Assembly: GCF_022690685.1 (NCBI RefSeq)
Contig: NZ_JALCYY010000048.1
Location: forward strand, 1-38,096
DNA length: 38,096 nt
Origin: Anaeromyxobacter terrae
GTDB lineage: Bacteria; Myxococcota; Myxococcia; Myxococcales; Anaeromyxobacteraceae
Direction of reading: 5' to 3'
This document shows, piece by piece, positions 24,719 through 35,639 of this stretch. The position numbers were made by a program, and so were the translations under genes. Under the pieces are notes generated by a model. That model saw nothing but the letters and a program-made list of their open reading frames with translations, did no database searches and was not told where the DNA came from. How positions within the stretch are numbered: position 1 is the first letter of the stretch; each line of letters begins with the position of its first letter.

Positions 24719-24908
24719 CGCTCCGTCACGCGCCGCGGTGCGTCGCGGCCCACTCGCCCGGAGCGGCGGCGCTCGCCTGGCCCCGGGCACTTGGGGTTCC
24801 CCGCGCGAGGATCCGCGCCGCTTCCCCCGCGGTGGCAGCATCCGCACGCCGCCGCCCCGCTGCACCCGCCGTCACGACGCCGGCGGCGACCCTCACCCTG
24901 GAGGCATC

Positions 24909-26285
24909 ATGAAGCTGACGACACGCATCGCGCTCGCCGCGGCACTCGCGCTCCTCGCCGGCCCGGCGGCCGCGCAGAAGAAACCGGTCGCCCCGGCCGG
25001 CAAGCCCGCCCCGACGAAGGCTGCCCCGAAAGCCGCCGCGAAGCCGGCCGCCAGCGGCGCGTGCGTCACCTGCCACGCGAAGGTGAACCCGAGCATCGTG
25101 AAGGACTGGGAGCTGTCCCGGCACTCCAAGGTCGAGGTCGGCTGCGTCGACTGCCACGGCTCGGCCCACAAGACGAAGGACGACTTCGCGAACGCGACGA
25201 TGCCGACGCCCGACACCTGCGGCCAGTGCCACGACGCCCAGGTCGCGCAGTTCAAGAAGGGGAAGCACGCGTTCTCCTGGGCGGCGGTGAAGGCGATGCC
25301 GACGTTCCACTACCAGCCGGTCGCGATCCGCGAGGGGCTGAAGGGCTGCGGCGGGTGCCACAAGCTCGGGCTCAAGACCCCCGAGGAGCAGGCGGAGCTG
25401 CGCAAGGTGTCCGGTCCCTACGGGAACGCCTCCTGCGACGCGTGCCACACGCGCCACCTGTTCTCCAAGGCGGAGGCGCGCCGACCGGAGGCCTGCCAGA
25501 CCTGCCACATGGGCTTCGATCACCCGCAGTGGGAGATGTACAGCGGCTCGAAGCACGGCGTGCGCAACGCGCTCAGGCAGACGGGCGCGATCCCCGAGTA
25601 CTCGGCCGCGCCGACCTGCCAGGACTGCCACATGAAGGAGGGGAACCACGAGGTCCGCACCGCGTGGGGCTTCCTCGCCGTCCGGCTGCCCTTCCCCGAG
25701 GATGACCCGCAGTGGAAGGCCGATCGCGTCACGATCCTGCAGGGGCTCGGCGTGCTCGACCCCTCGGGCAACCCCACCGGCCGGCTCGACGTCGTGAAGG
25801 CCGCCGACGTGGCGCGGCTCACGCAGGAGGCGTGGCAGGCGGAGCGCACGAAGATGCTGAAGACCTGCAACCAGTGCCACTCCGGCGAGTTCGCGAAGGT
25901 CCAGCTCCAGCAGTCGGACGGGATGATTCGCGACGCGGACCACGCCATGGCCGAGGCGATCCGCACCATCGCCGGGCTGTACCAGGACGGCATCCTGCCG
26001 AAGCCGAAGAACTACGCGTTCCCGTTCCCGGACCTGCTCACGTTCCACGACGCGCCGACGCCCGTCGAGCAGAAGCTCTTCGTGATGTTCCTCGAGCACC
26101 GCATGCGCGCGTTCCAGGGCGCGTTCCACGCGAACCCGGACTACGCGAACTGGTACGGCTGGAGCGAGATGGCGCGCGATCTCGTCGAGATCAAGGCGGA
26201 GGCGGCGACGCTCCGGCGCGAGCACGGGGCGGCCGCGCCCCAGGCGCCCGCACCGGCGGCGAAGCCCACGCCGCCGAAGAAGTGA
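24909..26285 (+). CDS. Octahaem cytochrome c of the hydroxylamine oxidoreductase (HAO) family
   Basis: 458 residues from an ATG with GGAGG. A cleavable signal (GPAAAQ) is followed by about 28 residues of Lys/Ala/Pro linker. Eight CxxCH motifs start at residues 52, 79, 104, 147, 176, 196, 237 and 320, with the long gap before haem 8 that HAO-family proteins show. Segments such as WELSRHSKVEVGCVDCH and KHAFSWAAVKAMPTFHYQ fit the family. HAO-type proteins oxidise hydroxylamine or hydrazine, or in anaerobes reduce nitrite or hydroxylamine to ammonium; the downstream position after nrfHA favours the reductive role. Whether the Tyr crosslink of true HAO is present cannot be judged here. Confidence 0.82.
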   Translation: MKLTTRIALAAALALLAGPAAAQKKPVAPAGKPAPTKAAPKAAAKPAASGACVTCHAKVNPSIVKDWELSRHSKVEVGCVDCHGSAHKTKDDFANATMPTPDTCGQCHDAQVAQFKKGKHAFSWAAVKAMPTFHYQPVAIREGLKGCGGCHKLGLKTPEEQAELRKVSGPYGNASCDACHTRHLFSKAEARRPEACQTCHMGFDHPQWEMYSGSKHGVRNALRQTGAIPEYSAAPTCQDCHMKEGNHEVRTAWGFLAVRLPFPEDDPQWKADRVTILQGLGVLDPSGNPTGRLDVVKAADVARLTQEAWQAERTKMLKTCNQCHSGEFAKVQLQQSDGMIRDADHAMAEAIRTIAGLYQDGILPKPKNYAFPFPDLLTFHDAPTPVEQKLFVMFLEHRMRAFQGAFHANPDYANWYGWSEMARDLVEIKAEAATLRREHGAAAPQAPAPAAKPTPPKK

Positions 26286-26316
26286 CGGAGCGGCGCAGCG
26301 TGAGGTGAAGGTTCGG

Positions 26317-26344
26317 GGGGAGGCGTCCGCGAGGGCGCCTCCCC
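26317..26344 (+). terminator. Terminator of the nrfHA/octahaem operon
   Basis: A perfect 9-bp stem, GGGGAGGCG (26317-26325) and CGCCTCCCC (26336-26344), with a 10-base loop is followed by TTCTTCGTCT, 31 bases after the stop. This is a plausible intrinsic terminator for this GC-rich genome. Confidence 0.65.
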
Positions 26345-26360
26345 TTCTTCGTCTGGATCC

Positions 26361-26471
26361 GACCCCGACCTCGACCCCGACCTCGACCTCGACCCCGACC
26401 TCGACCTCGACCCCGACCTCGACCCCGACCCCGACCCCGACCTCGACCTCGACCTCGACCTCGACCCCGAC
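26361..26471. repeat. Hexanucleotide tandem array (GACCYC)n, intergenic
   Basis: About 18 hexamers of GACCCC or GACCTC fill the space between the terminator and the 3' end of the convergent membrane-protein gene. Some degenerate units extend to about 26510. The minus strand reads GGGGTC/GAGGTC and can form stacked guanine tracts. The same unit recurs in the ABC transporter gene and before sbcD. Confidence 0.9.
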
Positions 26472-26517
26472 GCCGACCCGAACTTCGTCTCCGACCTCGA
26501 CCCTGCGACGAGCCCCT

Positions 26518-27462
26518 TCACCCCTCCCCCGCCGTCCCCCCGTCTGCCCTCCCCACGAGCGCGGTCGCCGCGACGATCGCGATCGATCGGAAGAACAGCC
26601 CGACGACCGGGATCGCCAGCACCGCGCCGACGGCGAGCCCGAGCCCGAGCGTCTCGAAGCGGTGGCGGTCGGTGAACGCCACCTCCTCGCGCCACGGGCG
26701 CGTCAGGCGGTCCAGGAAGCGGGCGAGCGCCCCGAGCGGCCGCAGGAGCCACGACGCGCGCGCGGCGCGGCCGAGCAGGCGGGAGTACCACGGCGAGGGG
26801 CCGTCGGTGCGCGGGCCGACGAGCACCTCGATCGGCAGCTCGAGCGCGTCCACCACGATCCAGTAGAACGTCCACGCGCCCGCGAGCGCGGTGGCCTCGA
26901 ACGTCCCGAACGGCAGAATCCGCACGAGGAGCACGAGCGGCGCGATCCCGATCGACACCACGAGCGCCTGGCGCAGCGCCTTCGCGCTCTCGGCGACGAC
27001 GAGCCGCAGGTAGCCGACCTCGGCGAAGGCGTCCTCCCCGGGCGCGAGCCCGACGGCGCGGCGCGCCTCGAGCGCGACGCGCAGCCAGAGCCGCTGGAGC
27101 AGCGTCGGTGGCATCGAGGCGAGCCCGACGAACGTGACGAGGAAGGCGTGGAAGGTCCCCGCGGGATCGGGGTCGTCGGCTGCGGCGGTCGCGAGCGTCG
27201 CGAGGAGCGCGCAGCCCGCGAACGTGATCGCCGTCGGCACGAGCGCCGCGCGCCGGAGCGCCGGGTCCGTCGCGACGAGCCGCGTCGCCTGGAACACCTG
27301 CGCGACCCCGTACAGCGCGCGATCGAGGCGCGAGGCGGTGGGAGCGGCGGCCGGGTTCGCCGCGTACCAGGCGATCGCGCGCAGCGCGGCGCGCGGTCCG
27401 TCGAGCCGCGGCGCGGCCGCTGCGTCCGGCTCGCGCGGGAGCATCTGCCCAGGCGCGCTCAT
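26518..27462 (-). CDS. EI24/CysZ-like multi-spanning membrane protein
   Basis: 314 residues from an ATG overlapping the deoB stop by 4 bases (ATGA). A hydrophilic N-terminal region of about 60 residues precedes four to six hydrophobic segments, the clearest at about 83-105, 170-190, 200-215 and 272-305. The last (GLGLAVGAVLAIPVVGLFFRS...VAATALVG) matches the end of EI24-domain proteins, which include sulfate-uptake CysZ. Sulfate uptake is not supported by the neighbours, which are nucleoside catabolism genes. The assignment is modest; a generic inner-membrane protein is the safe reading. Confidence 0.55.
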   Translation of the reverse strand: MSAPGQMLPREPDAAAAPRLDGPRAALRAIAWYAANPAAAPTASRLDRALYGVAQVFQATRLVATDPALRRAALVPTAITFAGCALLATLATAAADDPDPAGTFHAFLVTFVGLASMPPTLLQRLWLRVALEARRAVGLAPGEDAFAEVGYLRLVVAESAKALRQALVVSIGIAPLVLLVRILPFGTFEATALAGAWTFYWIVVDALELPIEVLVGPRTDGPSPWYSRLLGRAARASWLLRPLGALARFLDRLTRPWREEVAFTDRHRFETLGLGLAVGAVLAIPVVGLFFRSIAIVAATALVGRADGGTAGEG

Positions 27463-28628
27463 CGCGCGAGCTCCCCGAGGAAGCTCCTCCCCGTCTCGTG
27501 GCGCACGCCGAAGAAGTCGGAGACGGTCGCCCCCAGGTCCGCGAACGAGCCGCGCGTACCGAGCCCGCCGCCGCCCCGCCCCGGCGCGTGGACGAGGAGC
27601 GGCACATGCTCGCGCGAGTGGTCGGTGGACGGGGTCGTGGGATCGCAGCCGTGGTCGGCGGTGATCGCCGCGAGCTCGCCCGGGTGGAGCTTGCCGAGGA
27701 TCCGCGGCAGGGCGCGGTCCATCTCCTCGAGCGCGCGAGCGTAGCCCACGGGATCGTTCCGGTGCCCGTACAGCATGTCGAAGTCGACGAGGTTCACGAA
27801 CACGAGCCCGTGGTCCACGCGATCGAGGAGCGCCTCGGTCTTCGCGAGGCCATCGGCGTTCCCAGCCGTGTGCACCTCGTCGGTGATGCCCTTGCGGTCG
27901 AAGATGTCCGGGATCTTGCCGACCCCGAACACCGGCACCCGCGCGTCGACGAGCTTCTCGAGCACCGTCGGCCCGGGGGTCGCGAGCGCGAAGTCCTTGC
28001 GGTTGTAGGTCCGGACGTAGCTCCCGGGGGTGCCGACGAACGGCCGGGCGATGACGCGCGCCACCTTGAACGGATCGAGGATGCGCCGCGCCGTGCGGCA
28101 CCAGGCGTAGAGCGTCTCGAGCGGCACCGTCTCCTCGTGCGCAGCGATCTGGAAGACCGAGTCCGCCGAGGTGTAGACGATCGGCTTCCCCGTCCGCTGG
28201 TGCTCCTCGCCGAGCCGCTGGATGATCTCCGTCCCGCTCGCGACCACGTTCCCGAGCACCCCCGGCGCGCCCGTCTCCCGCAGGAACGGCTCCAGGATCT
28301 CGGGCGGGAAGCCGTGCGGGTAGAGCGCGAGCGGCTCGGAGAGGACGATCCCCATCATCTCCCAGTGGCCGGTGATGGTGTCCTTGCCCTTCGAGCGCTC
28401 CGCCATGCGGCCGTGGAACGCCACGGGCGAAGGATCGGGCGGCACGCCGAGGATGGGGGTCAGGTGCCCGAGCCCCATCCGGCCCATCACCGGGAGGGCG
28501 AGGCCGCCGACGGCGCGGCTCGTGTTCCCGAGCGTGTCGGAGCCTTCGTCGCCGTAGGCGCGCGCGTCGGGGAGCGCGCCGCAGCCCACGCTGTCGGCGA
28601 CCAGGATGACGAAGCGGCGGCGGTCCAT
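27459..28628 (-). CDS. deoB: Phosphopentomutase
   Basis: 389 residues, usual for DeoB. It interconverts (deoxy)ribose 1-phosphate and 5-phosphate in nucleoside breakdown. Metal and catalytic motifs of the alkaline-phosphatase superfamily are all present: VADSVGCGALPDA at the N-terminus, the TSADSVFQIAAHEE block near residue 155, NLVDFDMLYGHRND, and TADHGCDPTTPSTDHSREHVPLL, which holds the metal-binding Asp and His residues. It precedes the EI24-like gene and follows deoC in the same transcription direction. Confidence 0.97.
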   Translation of the reverse strand: MDRRRFVILVADSVGCGALPDARAYGDEGSDTLGNTSRAVGGLALPVMGRMGLGHLTPILGVPPDPSPVAFHGRMAERSKGKDTITGHWEMMGIVLSEPLALYPHGFPPEILEPFLRETGAPGVLGNVVASGTEIIQRLGEEHQRTGKPIVYTSADSVFQIAAHEETVPLETLYAWCRTARRILDPFKVARVIARPFVGTPGSYVRTYNRKDFALATPGPTVLEKLVDARVPVFGVGKIPDIFDRKGITDEVHTAGNADGLAKTEALLDRVDHGLVFVNLVDFDMLYGHRNDPVGYARALEEMDRALPRILGKLHPGELAAITADHGCDPTTPSTDHSREHVPLLVHAPGRGGGGLGTRGSFADLGATVSDFFGVRHETGRSFLGELAR

Positions 28629-28663
28629 GAGCGAATCCTAACCGCCCGGCGCCGGCGAGACGC

Positions 28664-29344
28664 TCAGAACGTGCCGAGCACGAGGTCCACGCAGGCGGAC
28701 GCGCCGATGCGGCTCGCCCCCGCCCGGATCATCGCGAGCGCCTGCGCGGCGGTCCGCACCCCGCCCGACGCCTTCACCCCGAGCGCCTCGCCGACGACGT
28801 TGCGCAGGAGGGCGACGTCCTCGACGGTGGCGCCGCCCCCGCCGAAGCCGGTGGAGGTCTTCACGTAGGCCGCGCCGGCGCAGCGCACGAGCGCGGCGGC
28901 GGCGACTGTCTGGTCGCGCGTGAGCCTCGAGGTCTCGAGGATCACCTTCACCGGGACCCTCGCCGCGGCGACGACGCCGCGGAGATCCTCGAGCGCCGCC
29001 TCGTACCGCCCGGCGAGCACCGCCGGCAGCGGGAGCACGACGTCGATCTCCTCGGCTCCGGCCGCGGCCGCAGCAGCGGCCTCCGCCGCCCGGGCCGCGG
29101 GCGTCCCCTCGCCGCGCGGAAAGTCGGCGACCGCGATGGGCTGGACCGCCGTGTCGGCGAGCAAGAGCCGGACCTGCGGGACGTGCTCCGCGCGCACGCA
29201 GACGCCGGCGAAGCCGTACGCCCGCGCCTCCGCGCAGACGCGCGCGACGTCGGCCTCGCTCGCGGTGGGGGCGAGGAGGGTGTGGTCCAGGTACGGCGCG
29301 AGGTCGCGCGGCGTCCGGATCGTCGCCGGGTCGACGGTCCTCAT
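28664..29344 (-). CDS. deoC: Deoxyribose-phosphate aldolase
   Basis: 226 residues. It cleaves 2-deoxyribose 5-phosphate to glyceraldehyde 3-phosphate and acetaldehyde. The Schiff-base lysine motif VKVILETSRLT and the second lysine motif VKTSTGFGGGGAT are intact, as is the N-terminal YLDHTLLAPTAS. The start is in an ATGA overlap with the upstream ttcA stop. With deoB it forms a deoxynucleoside salvage pair. Confidence 0.96.
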   Translation of the reverse strand: MRTVDPATIRTPRDLAPYLDHTLLAPTASEADVARVCAEARAYGFAGVCVRAEHVPQVRLLLADTAVQPIAVADFPRGEGTPAARAAEAAAAAAAGAEEIDVVLPLPAVLAGRYEAALEDLRGVVAAARVPVKVILETSRLTRDQTVAAAALVRCAGAAYVKTSTGFGGGGATVEDVALLRNVVGEALGVKASGGVRTAAQALAMIRAGASRIGASACVDLVLGTF

Positions 29345-30225
29345 CGGTCCTCGCCCGCGCCGGAGAGCTTCACGAGCCCGCTCGCCTCGCCTTCCGCCTC
29401 GGCCTCCCCGCAGCCGCCGTCCTCGTCCTCCTCCGCGTCGAGCCACGGATCCTTGCCGGTCGTCGCCGCGACCCTCCGCTGCAGGTCGCGATCGAGGAGG
29501 TGCGACGGGACCACGCGCTTGAGGGCGTGGAGGAGGTTGCCCTTCACGGCGCGGTGCTCGGCGGAGAGCTCCGCGATGAGCGCCTTCACCCGCTTGCGGC
29601 GCAGGTTCGGCTGCGAGCCGCAAAGGTCGCAAGGGACGATGGGGAACTGCATCGCCGCGGAGAACGCCACGATGTCCTCCTCGGCGGCGTACGAGAGCGG
29701 GCGGATGACCACGTTCCTCCCATCGTCGGAGCGGAGCTTCGGGGGCATGCTCTTCAGCGCGCCCGAGTAGAGCGCGCTCAGGAGGAGGGTCTCGATGAGG
29801 TCGTCGCGGTGGTGGCCGAGCGCGATCTTGGTGCAGCCCATCTCGGCGGCGGCGTTGTAGAGGACGCCGCGGCGCAGCCGCGAGCAGACCGGGCAGGTGG
29901 TCTTCCCCTCCGGGACGAGCCGGCGGACGACCGAGTAGGTGTCGCGGTGCAGCATCCGGTAGGGGACGCCCACGGACTGGAAGTGGCGCTCGACGATCTC
30001 GGCGGGGTATCCCGGCTGTCCTTGGTCGAGGTTCACCGCCACGAGCTCGAAGTCGATCGGCGCGCGCTCGCGCATCCGCATGAGCAGGTGCAGCAAGGTG
30101 TACGAGTCCTTGCCGCCGGAGACGGCGACCATGATCTTGTCGCCGTCCTCGATGAGCTCGAAGTCGCGGATCGCCTCGGCGACCGCGCGCAGGAGCCTCT
30201 TCTCGAGCTTCGACAGGTCGTGCAT
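29341..30225 (-). CDS. ttcA: tRNA 2-thiocytidine biosynthesis protein TtcA
   Basis: 294 residues from an ATG at 30225. It thiolates C32 of certain tRNAs using an iron-sulfur cluster. The PP-loop SGGKDS lies near residue 40, cysteine pairs CPVC and CDLC supply cluster ligands, and GHHRDDLIETLLL is conserved. An upstream in-frame ATG at 30264 would add 13 residues, but that stretch overlaps a TATAGA sequence resembling a -10 element and no homology begins there, so 30225 is preferred. The C-terminal 50 residues are acidic and Gly-rich, longer than in E. coli. Confidence 0.93.
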   Translation of the reverse strand: MHDLSKLEKRLLRAVAEAIRDFELIEDGDKIMVAVSGGKDSYTLLHLLMRMRERAPIDFELVAVNLDQGQPGYPAEIVERHFQSVGVPYRMLHRDTYSVVRRLVPEGKTTCPVCSRLRRGVLYNAAAEMGCTKIALGHHRDDLIETLLLSALYSGALKSMPPKLRSDDGRNVVIRPLSYAAEEDIVAFSAAMQFPIVPCDLCGSQPNLRRKRVKALIAELSAEHRAVKGNLLHALKRVVPSHLLDRDLQRRVAATTGKDPWLDAEEDEDGGCGEAEAEGEASGLVKLSGAGEDR

Positions 30226-30288
30226 CGGGCGGACTCTATAGCAGCGATGCGACGGCCCGCGCACGCCGGGGCCACCGGAGATTTTCGT

Positions 30289-30316
30289 TTGACGCCACCG
30301 TCGGCCCTGCGATAAA
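30289..30316 (+). promoter_or_regulatory. Sigma70-type promoter for the TIGR02300-type gene
   Basis: TTGACG (30289-30294) and GATAAA (30311-30316) are spaced by 16 bases. The leader contains an AGGGGAG Shine-Dalgarno just before the ATG at 30351. Confidence 0.5.
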
Positions 30317-30350
30317 GGCGCGGGTTCCGACAGGAAAAAACGAGGGGAGC

Positions 30351-30635
30351 ATGCCTGCGAAGGACCTGGGCAATAAGCACATCTGCTTCAAGTGCGGCAC
30401 GAAGTTCTACGACCTCAAGAAGGCGGAGCCGATCTGCCCGAAGTGCGGGGCGGACCAGCGTCAGAGCCCGGCCTTGAAGTCGCCTGCCCCCTCCGAGCGG
30501 CGCCAGCGGGCGGCCGCCCGTCCGGTCGCGCCTGAGCCGGTGGAGGCCGAGGCCGAGACCGAGACCGAGCTCGACGAGGACGTCGAGGAGGCGGAGGCCG
30601 ACGAGGAGGTCGCCGAGGACGAGGACGAGCCGTAA
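30351..30635 (+). CDS. TIGR02300-type small zinc-ribbon acidic protein
   Basis: 94 residues. A two-pair zinc ribbon (CFKCGTKFYDLKK, then CPKCGAD; residues about 12-37) carries the FYDL signature of this family. The C-terminal half is extremely acidic (Glu/Asp repeats). Function is unknown. It is preceded by a good Shine-Dalgarno and its own promoter. Confidence 0.9.
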   Translation: MPAKDLGNKHICFKCGTKFYDLKKAEPICPKCGADQRQSPALKSPAPSERRQRAAARPVAPEPVEAEAETETELDEDVEEAEADEEVAEDEDEP

Positions 30636-30697
30636 GCGCCGGCGCCGCTCGTTCCGCTCGCTCCGCCCGCGGCGCGAGCGGCGACGGGCTCCGGCCG

Positions 30698-31381
30698 CTA
30701 CGGGTAGGCGAGCTCCAGCGTCGCCGGCCCGCTCGCCGGGACGACCACCGTCGCGATCTTCTCCCCCAGCACCTCGTGCCACGCGATCGCCGTGTGGCGA
30801 CCGGGCGGCACGCCGGCGATCGCGAAGCGCCCCTCCCCGTCGCTCACGCCGAAGTACGGCGTGTCCACGACGAGGATCCACGCGCTCATCCAGGCGTGCA
30901 CGTCGCAGCCGACCTTCACCGGCCCAGGCCGCGCGAGCGTCCGCTCCACACGCTGCCCCGGCGTGGGCATCGGCACGTTGAAGGTGGTCGCGACGCCCGA
31001 CCAGCCATGCACGTTGTGGAGGATCGGATCCCCGTTCAGGAGGGCGAGCGTCGAGCCGACGGGGGCAGCCTGGACGTGCGGGACGAACCGGCAGCCGCGC
31101 TGGTCGAGCGTGACGGCGCGCGGCTCCTCCTTCGCCCCCGGAGCCACGATCCGCACGATCACGTTCGCGAGCCCGCCCTTGGAGACGAGCACCGACTCGT
31201 CGGCCGCGGCCTCGCCACAGGCGGCGCGATCCTTGGTGACGGGCTGCGGGGGACGCGCTGGGGGCGTCCCCTGATAGCGGACCTGGCCGCGGACGTCGTC
31301 TCCTCGGGCGCGCGCGGGCGCGACGAGGACGGCGGCGAGGAGGAGGGTCGCGGCGACGGGGAGCGGACGGCGAGCACGCAT
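30698..31381 (-). CDS. Exported cupredoxin-like protein with carboxypeptidase-regulatory-type domain
   Basis: 227 residues. A signal peptide ends near ARARG (residue 26). Candidate type-1 copper ligands are His122/His125 (LHNVHG), Cys159, His162 and Met165 (GCDVHAWM). The C-terminal segment (about 178-227, FGVSDGEGRFAIAGVPPGRHTAIAWHE) is a carboxypeptidase regulatory-like beta domain. Such proteins are periplasmic electron carriers or copper-handling proteins. The gene is divergent from the haem O synthase gene, so a link to cytochrome oxidase function is possible. Confidence 0.75.
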   Translation of the reverse strand: MRARRPLPVAATLLLAAVLVAPARARGDDVRGQVRYQGTPPARPPQPVTKDRAACGEAAADESVLVSKGGLANVIVRIVAPGAKEEPRAVTLDQRGCRFVPHVQAAPVGSTLALLNGDPILHNVHGWSGVATTFNVPMPTPGQRVERTLARPGPVKVGCDVHAWMSAWILVVDTPYFGVSDGEGRFAIAGVPPGRHTAIAWHEVLGEKIATVVVPASGPATLELAYP

Positions 31382-31571
31382 CTTGGGGATCCCGGGCGAA
31401 GGTGCAACGGAAGCGAATAGTCCCGCCGGAGCACGGCGGCAACGTGCGCGTCGGGCCCCGCGTCGGGAGGAGTCCCGCACCGCAGCCGGACCCCGAACGC
31501 GACGTTGACCCCCGGGCGAGCCGTCGCTAGGTCCCACTCGCCTGCACTCCCGCAGGCCAACCGGGACCTCC

Positions 31572-32462
31572 GTGACGATCGCCACCGCCCCTGCCCGCGC
31601 GCGCTCCTCCCCCCTGCAGTACGCGAAGGACGTCCTCCTCCTCGCGAAGCCCCGCCTCTCCGGGCTCGTCATCCTCACCAGCACCGGCGGGCTCGCGCTC
31701 GCGCCGGGCGACATCGGCGCGGCCCGCGCGATCCTGACCGTCCTCGCGACCGCCGCCGTCGTGGGCGCCGCGAACGCGCTCAATTGCTGGATGGAGCGCG
31801 ACATCGACGCGCGCATGCGGCGCACCCGCGACCGGCCGCTCCCCGCGGGGCGCATCGACCCGTTCACCGCGCTCGGGCTCGGGATCATGGTCCCGGTGTT
31901 CGCGCTACCCGTGCTCGCGCTCGTCGCGAACCCGCTCACCGCGGCGCTCGCGTTCGTGGCGATCGTCACCTACGTCGTGATCTACACGCCGATGAAGCAG
32001 CGCTCGACGCTCGCGCTCCTCGTCGGCGCCGTCCCGGGCGCGATCCCTCCGCTCATGGGCTGGACGGCCGTCACGGGAACGCTCGACTCGGGCGGCCTCG
32101 CCCTGTTCGCGCTGCTCTTCGCCTGGCAGCTCCCGCACTTCCTCGCCGTGTCGCTCTACCTGCGCGAGGACTACGCCCGCGGCGGCCTGCGCGTCTTCTC
32201 CATCGTGCACGGCGAGCGGGCGACGCGCGGATGGATCGCGGCGACGTCGGTCGTGCTCGTGCCGGTGTCGCTCGCGCTCGTGCCGCTCCACGTGGCGGGG
32301 CGGATGTACGGCGCCGTCGCCGGGCTGCTCGGCCTCGCGCTGGCCGCGTACGCGCTCGCGGGCATCGGTCGCGAGGGGGGCCGCTGGGCGCGGAACTTCT
32401 TCCTCGCCACGATCCTCTACCTCACGCTCCTCTTCGTCGCGCTCTTCCTCGGCGCGCGCTAG
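31572..32462 (+). CDS. cyoE: Protohaem IX farnesyltransferase (haem O synthase)
   Basis: 296 residues from a GTG. It farnesylates haem b to haem O for cytochrome oxidases. The family signature NALNCWMERDIDARMRRTRDRPLPAG lies near residue 75 with the substrate-binding Asp/Arg residues. Nine hydrophobic segments are visible, and the second conserved loop LREDYARGGLRVF is near residue 200. A TTGACC (31505-31510) lies upstream but its -10 is poor. No oxidase subunit gene is in the window. The ABC transporter gene follows 8 bases later. Confidence 0.94.
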   Translation: MTIATAPARARSSPLQYAKDVLLLAKPRLSGLVILTSTGGLALAPGDIGAARAILTVLATAAVVGAANALNCWMERDIDARMRRTRDRPLPAGRIDPFTALGLGIMVPVFALPVLALVANPLTAALAFVAIVTYVVIYTPMKQRSTLALLVGAVPGAIPPLMGWTAVTGTLDSGGLALFALLFAWQLPHFLAVSLYLREDYARGGLRVFSIVHGERATRGWIAATSVVLVPVSLALVPLHVAGRMYGAVAGLLGLALAAYALAGIGREGGRWARNFFLATILYLTLLFVALFLGAR

Positions 32463-32469
32463 GCCGCGA

Positions 32470-34475
<2,006 letters not shown>

Positions 34476-34479
<4 letters not shown>

Positions 34480-34907
34480 GCCTCGGCGAAGTTCTCCCCA
34501 GCGTGAACGCGACCCTGAACGGCCTCGCGTTCGTCCTCCTCCTCCTCGGCTTCGTCGCCATCCGCCGGGGCCACCGGGAGCGCCACCGGGCGCTCATGCT
34601 CTCCGCCTGCGGCGCGTCCGCGCTGTTCCTCGTCGGATACCTCACTCGCATCGCGCTCACGGGCACGCACCGGTTCCCCGGCGAGGGCCCCCTCCGCGCG
34701 GCGTACCTCGCGGTGCTCACGAGCCACACGATCCTCGCGGCCCTCGCGGCGCCGCTCGTCCTGCGCACGCTGTTCCTCGGCCTGCGCGCGCGCTTCCCGG
34801 ACCACCGCCGGATCGCGCGGGCGACCCTGCCCATCTGGATGTACGTGTCGGTGACCGGGGTGGTGGTGTACGTGATGCTCTACCACCTGGCGCCGCGGGC
34901 CGGCTGA
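34476..34907 (+). CDS. DUF420 family membrane protein
   Basis: 143 residues starting in an ATGA overlap with the ABC gene. Four membrane segments (about 14-32, 42-62, 78-97, 115-138) and His residues at helix ends (SHTILAALAAP, YHLAP) match the DUF420/YozB family, often encoded near cytochrome oxidase assembly genes. The function is unproven; a role in haem or copper delivery to oxidase is a common guess. Confidence 0.85.
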
Positions 34908-34955
34908 GGCAGGAACGGGCTCACCGCGGGGGGCGCGCTGCGCTAGCATCGCGCC

Positions 34956-35639
34956 ATGCGCCCCCGCTCCCTGCTCGCCCTCCCGCTCCTCCTCGCCGCC
35001 TGCGAGAGGCCCGCCCGCATCGACGTGGAGCCCGCCTCGCTCCGCTTCGGCCTCCGCGGCCAGACCGCGGCCGTGCACGCGACGCCGCGCCTGCGCGACG
35101 GAAAGCCCGTGCCGAAGGAGACCTGCCGCTGGTCGTCGTCCGACGAGAAGGTGGCGACCGTCACCGGCCCCGCCAACGACGCGACCGTCACGGCGGCCGG
35201 ACCGGGGAGCGCGACGATCCGCTGCGCCATCGGCGAAGCGAGCGCCGAGGTCCCCGTGACGGTCCGGGTGGTGTCGCGCATCTCGGTGAAGCCCGCCTCG
35301 GTGGAGCTCCGCATCGAGGACGAGCCGCGGCCCGTGGCCCTGCAGGTCGAGGCGTTCGACGACGCCGGCGCGCCGGTGCTCGGACGCGTCGCCTATACCC
35401 GCTGCGCCGACGAGGGCGTCTGCCGCGGCGACGGCCGCGGCCAGCTCTGGGGAGTGAGCGCCGGCGCCTCGAACGCGATCGTCGAGATCGAGGGCGCCCG
35501 CGCCGAGATCCCGGTGAAGGTGGTGGACGCGCGCACCGCGGAGGGGAAGCCGAAGCGCGTGACCGGGAACCCGATGGACGCGATCGAGCGGGAGGTCCGG
35601 CAGCGGGAGGCGGAAGAGGCGAAGAAGAAGGGGAAGTGA
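34956..35639 (+). CDS. Lipoprotein with bacterial Ig-like (BIG2-type) domains
   Basis: 227 residues. A lipoprotein signal ends in LLAAC (Cys16). Residues 20-105 and 106-190 look like two BIG2-type beta-sandwich domains: each opens with IDVEPASLRF / ISVKPASVEL and includes the WSSSDEKVATVT and AGPGSATI strands. The C-terminal 35 residues are a charged, lysine-rich helix (EREVRQREAEEAKKK). Likely a surface or periplasmic structural protein; no partner is evident. Confidence 0.78.
   Translation: MRPRSLLALPLLLAACERPARIDVEPASLRFGLRGQTAAVHATPRLRDGKPVPKETCRWSSSDEKVATVTGPANDATVTAAGPGSATIRCAIGEASAEVPVTVRVVSRISVKPASVELRIEDEPRPVALQVEAFDDAGAPVLGRVAYTRCADEGVCRGDGRGQLWGVSAGASNAIVEIEGARAEIPVKVVDARTAEGKPKRVTGNPMDAIEREVRQREAEEAKKKGK

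Noticed and set aside
26361-26471. CRISPR array
   Set aside because: The repeats are contiguous hexamers without spacers.
30226-30264. Longer N-terminus for TtcA from the ATG at 30264
   Set aside because: The extra residues show no homology and coincide with a -10-like TATAGA.
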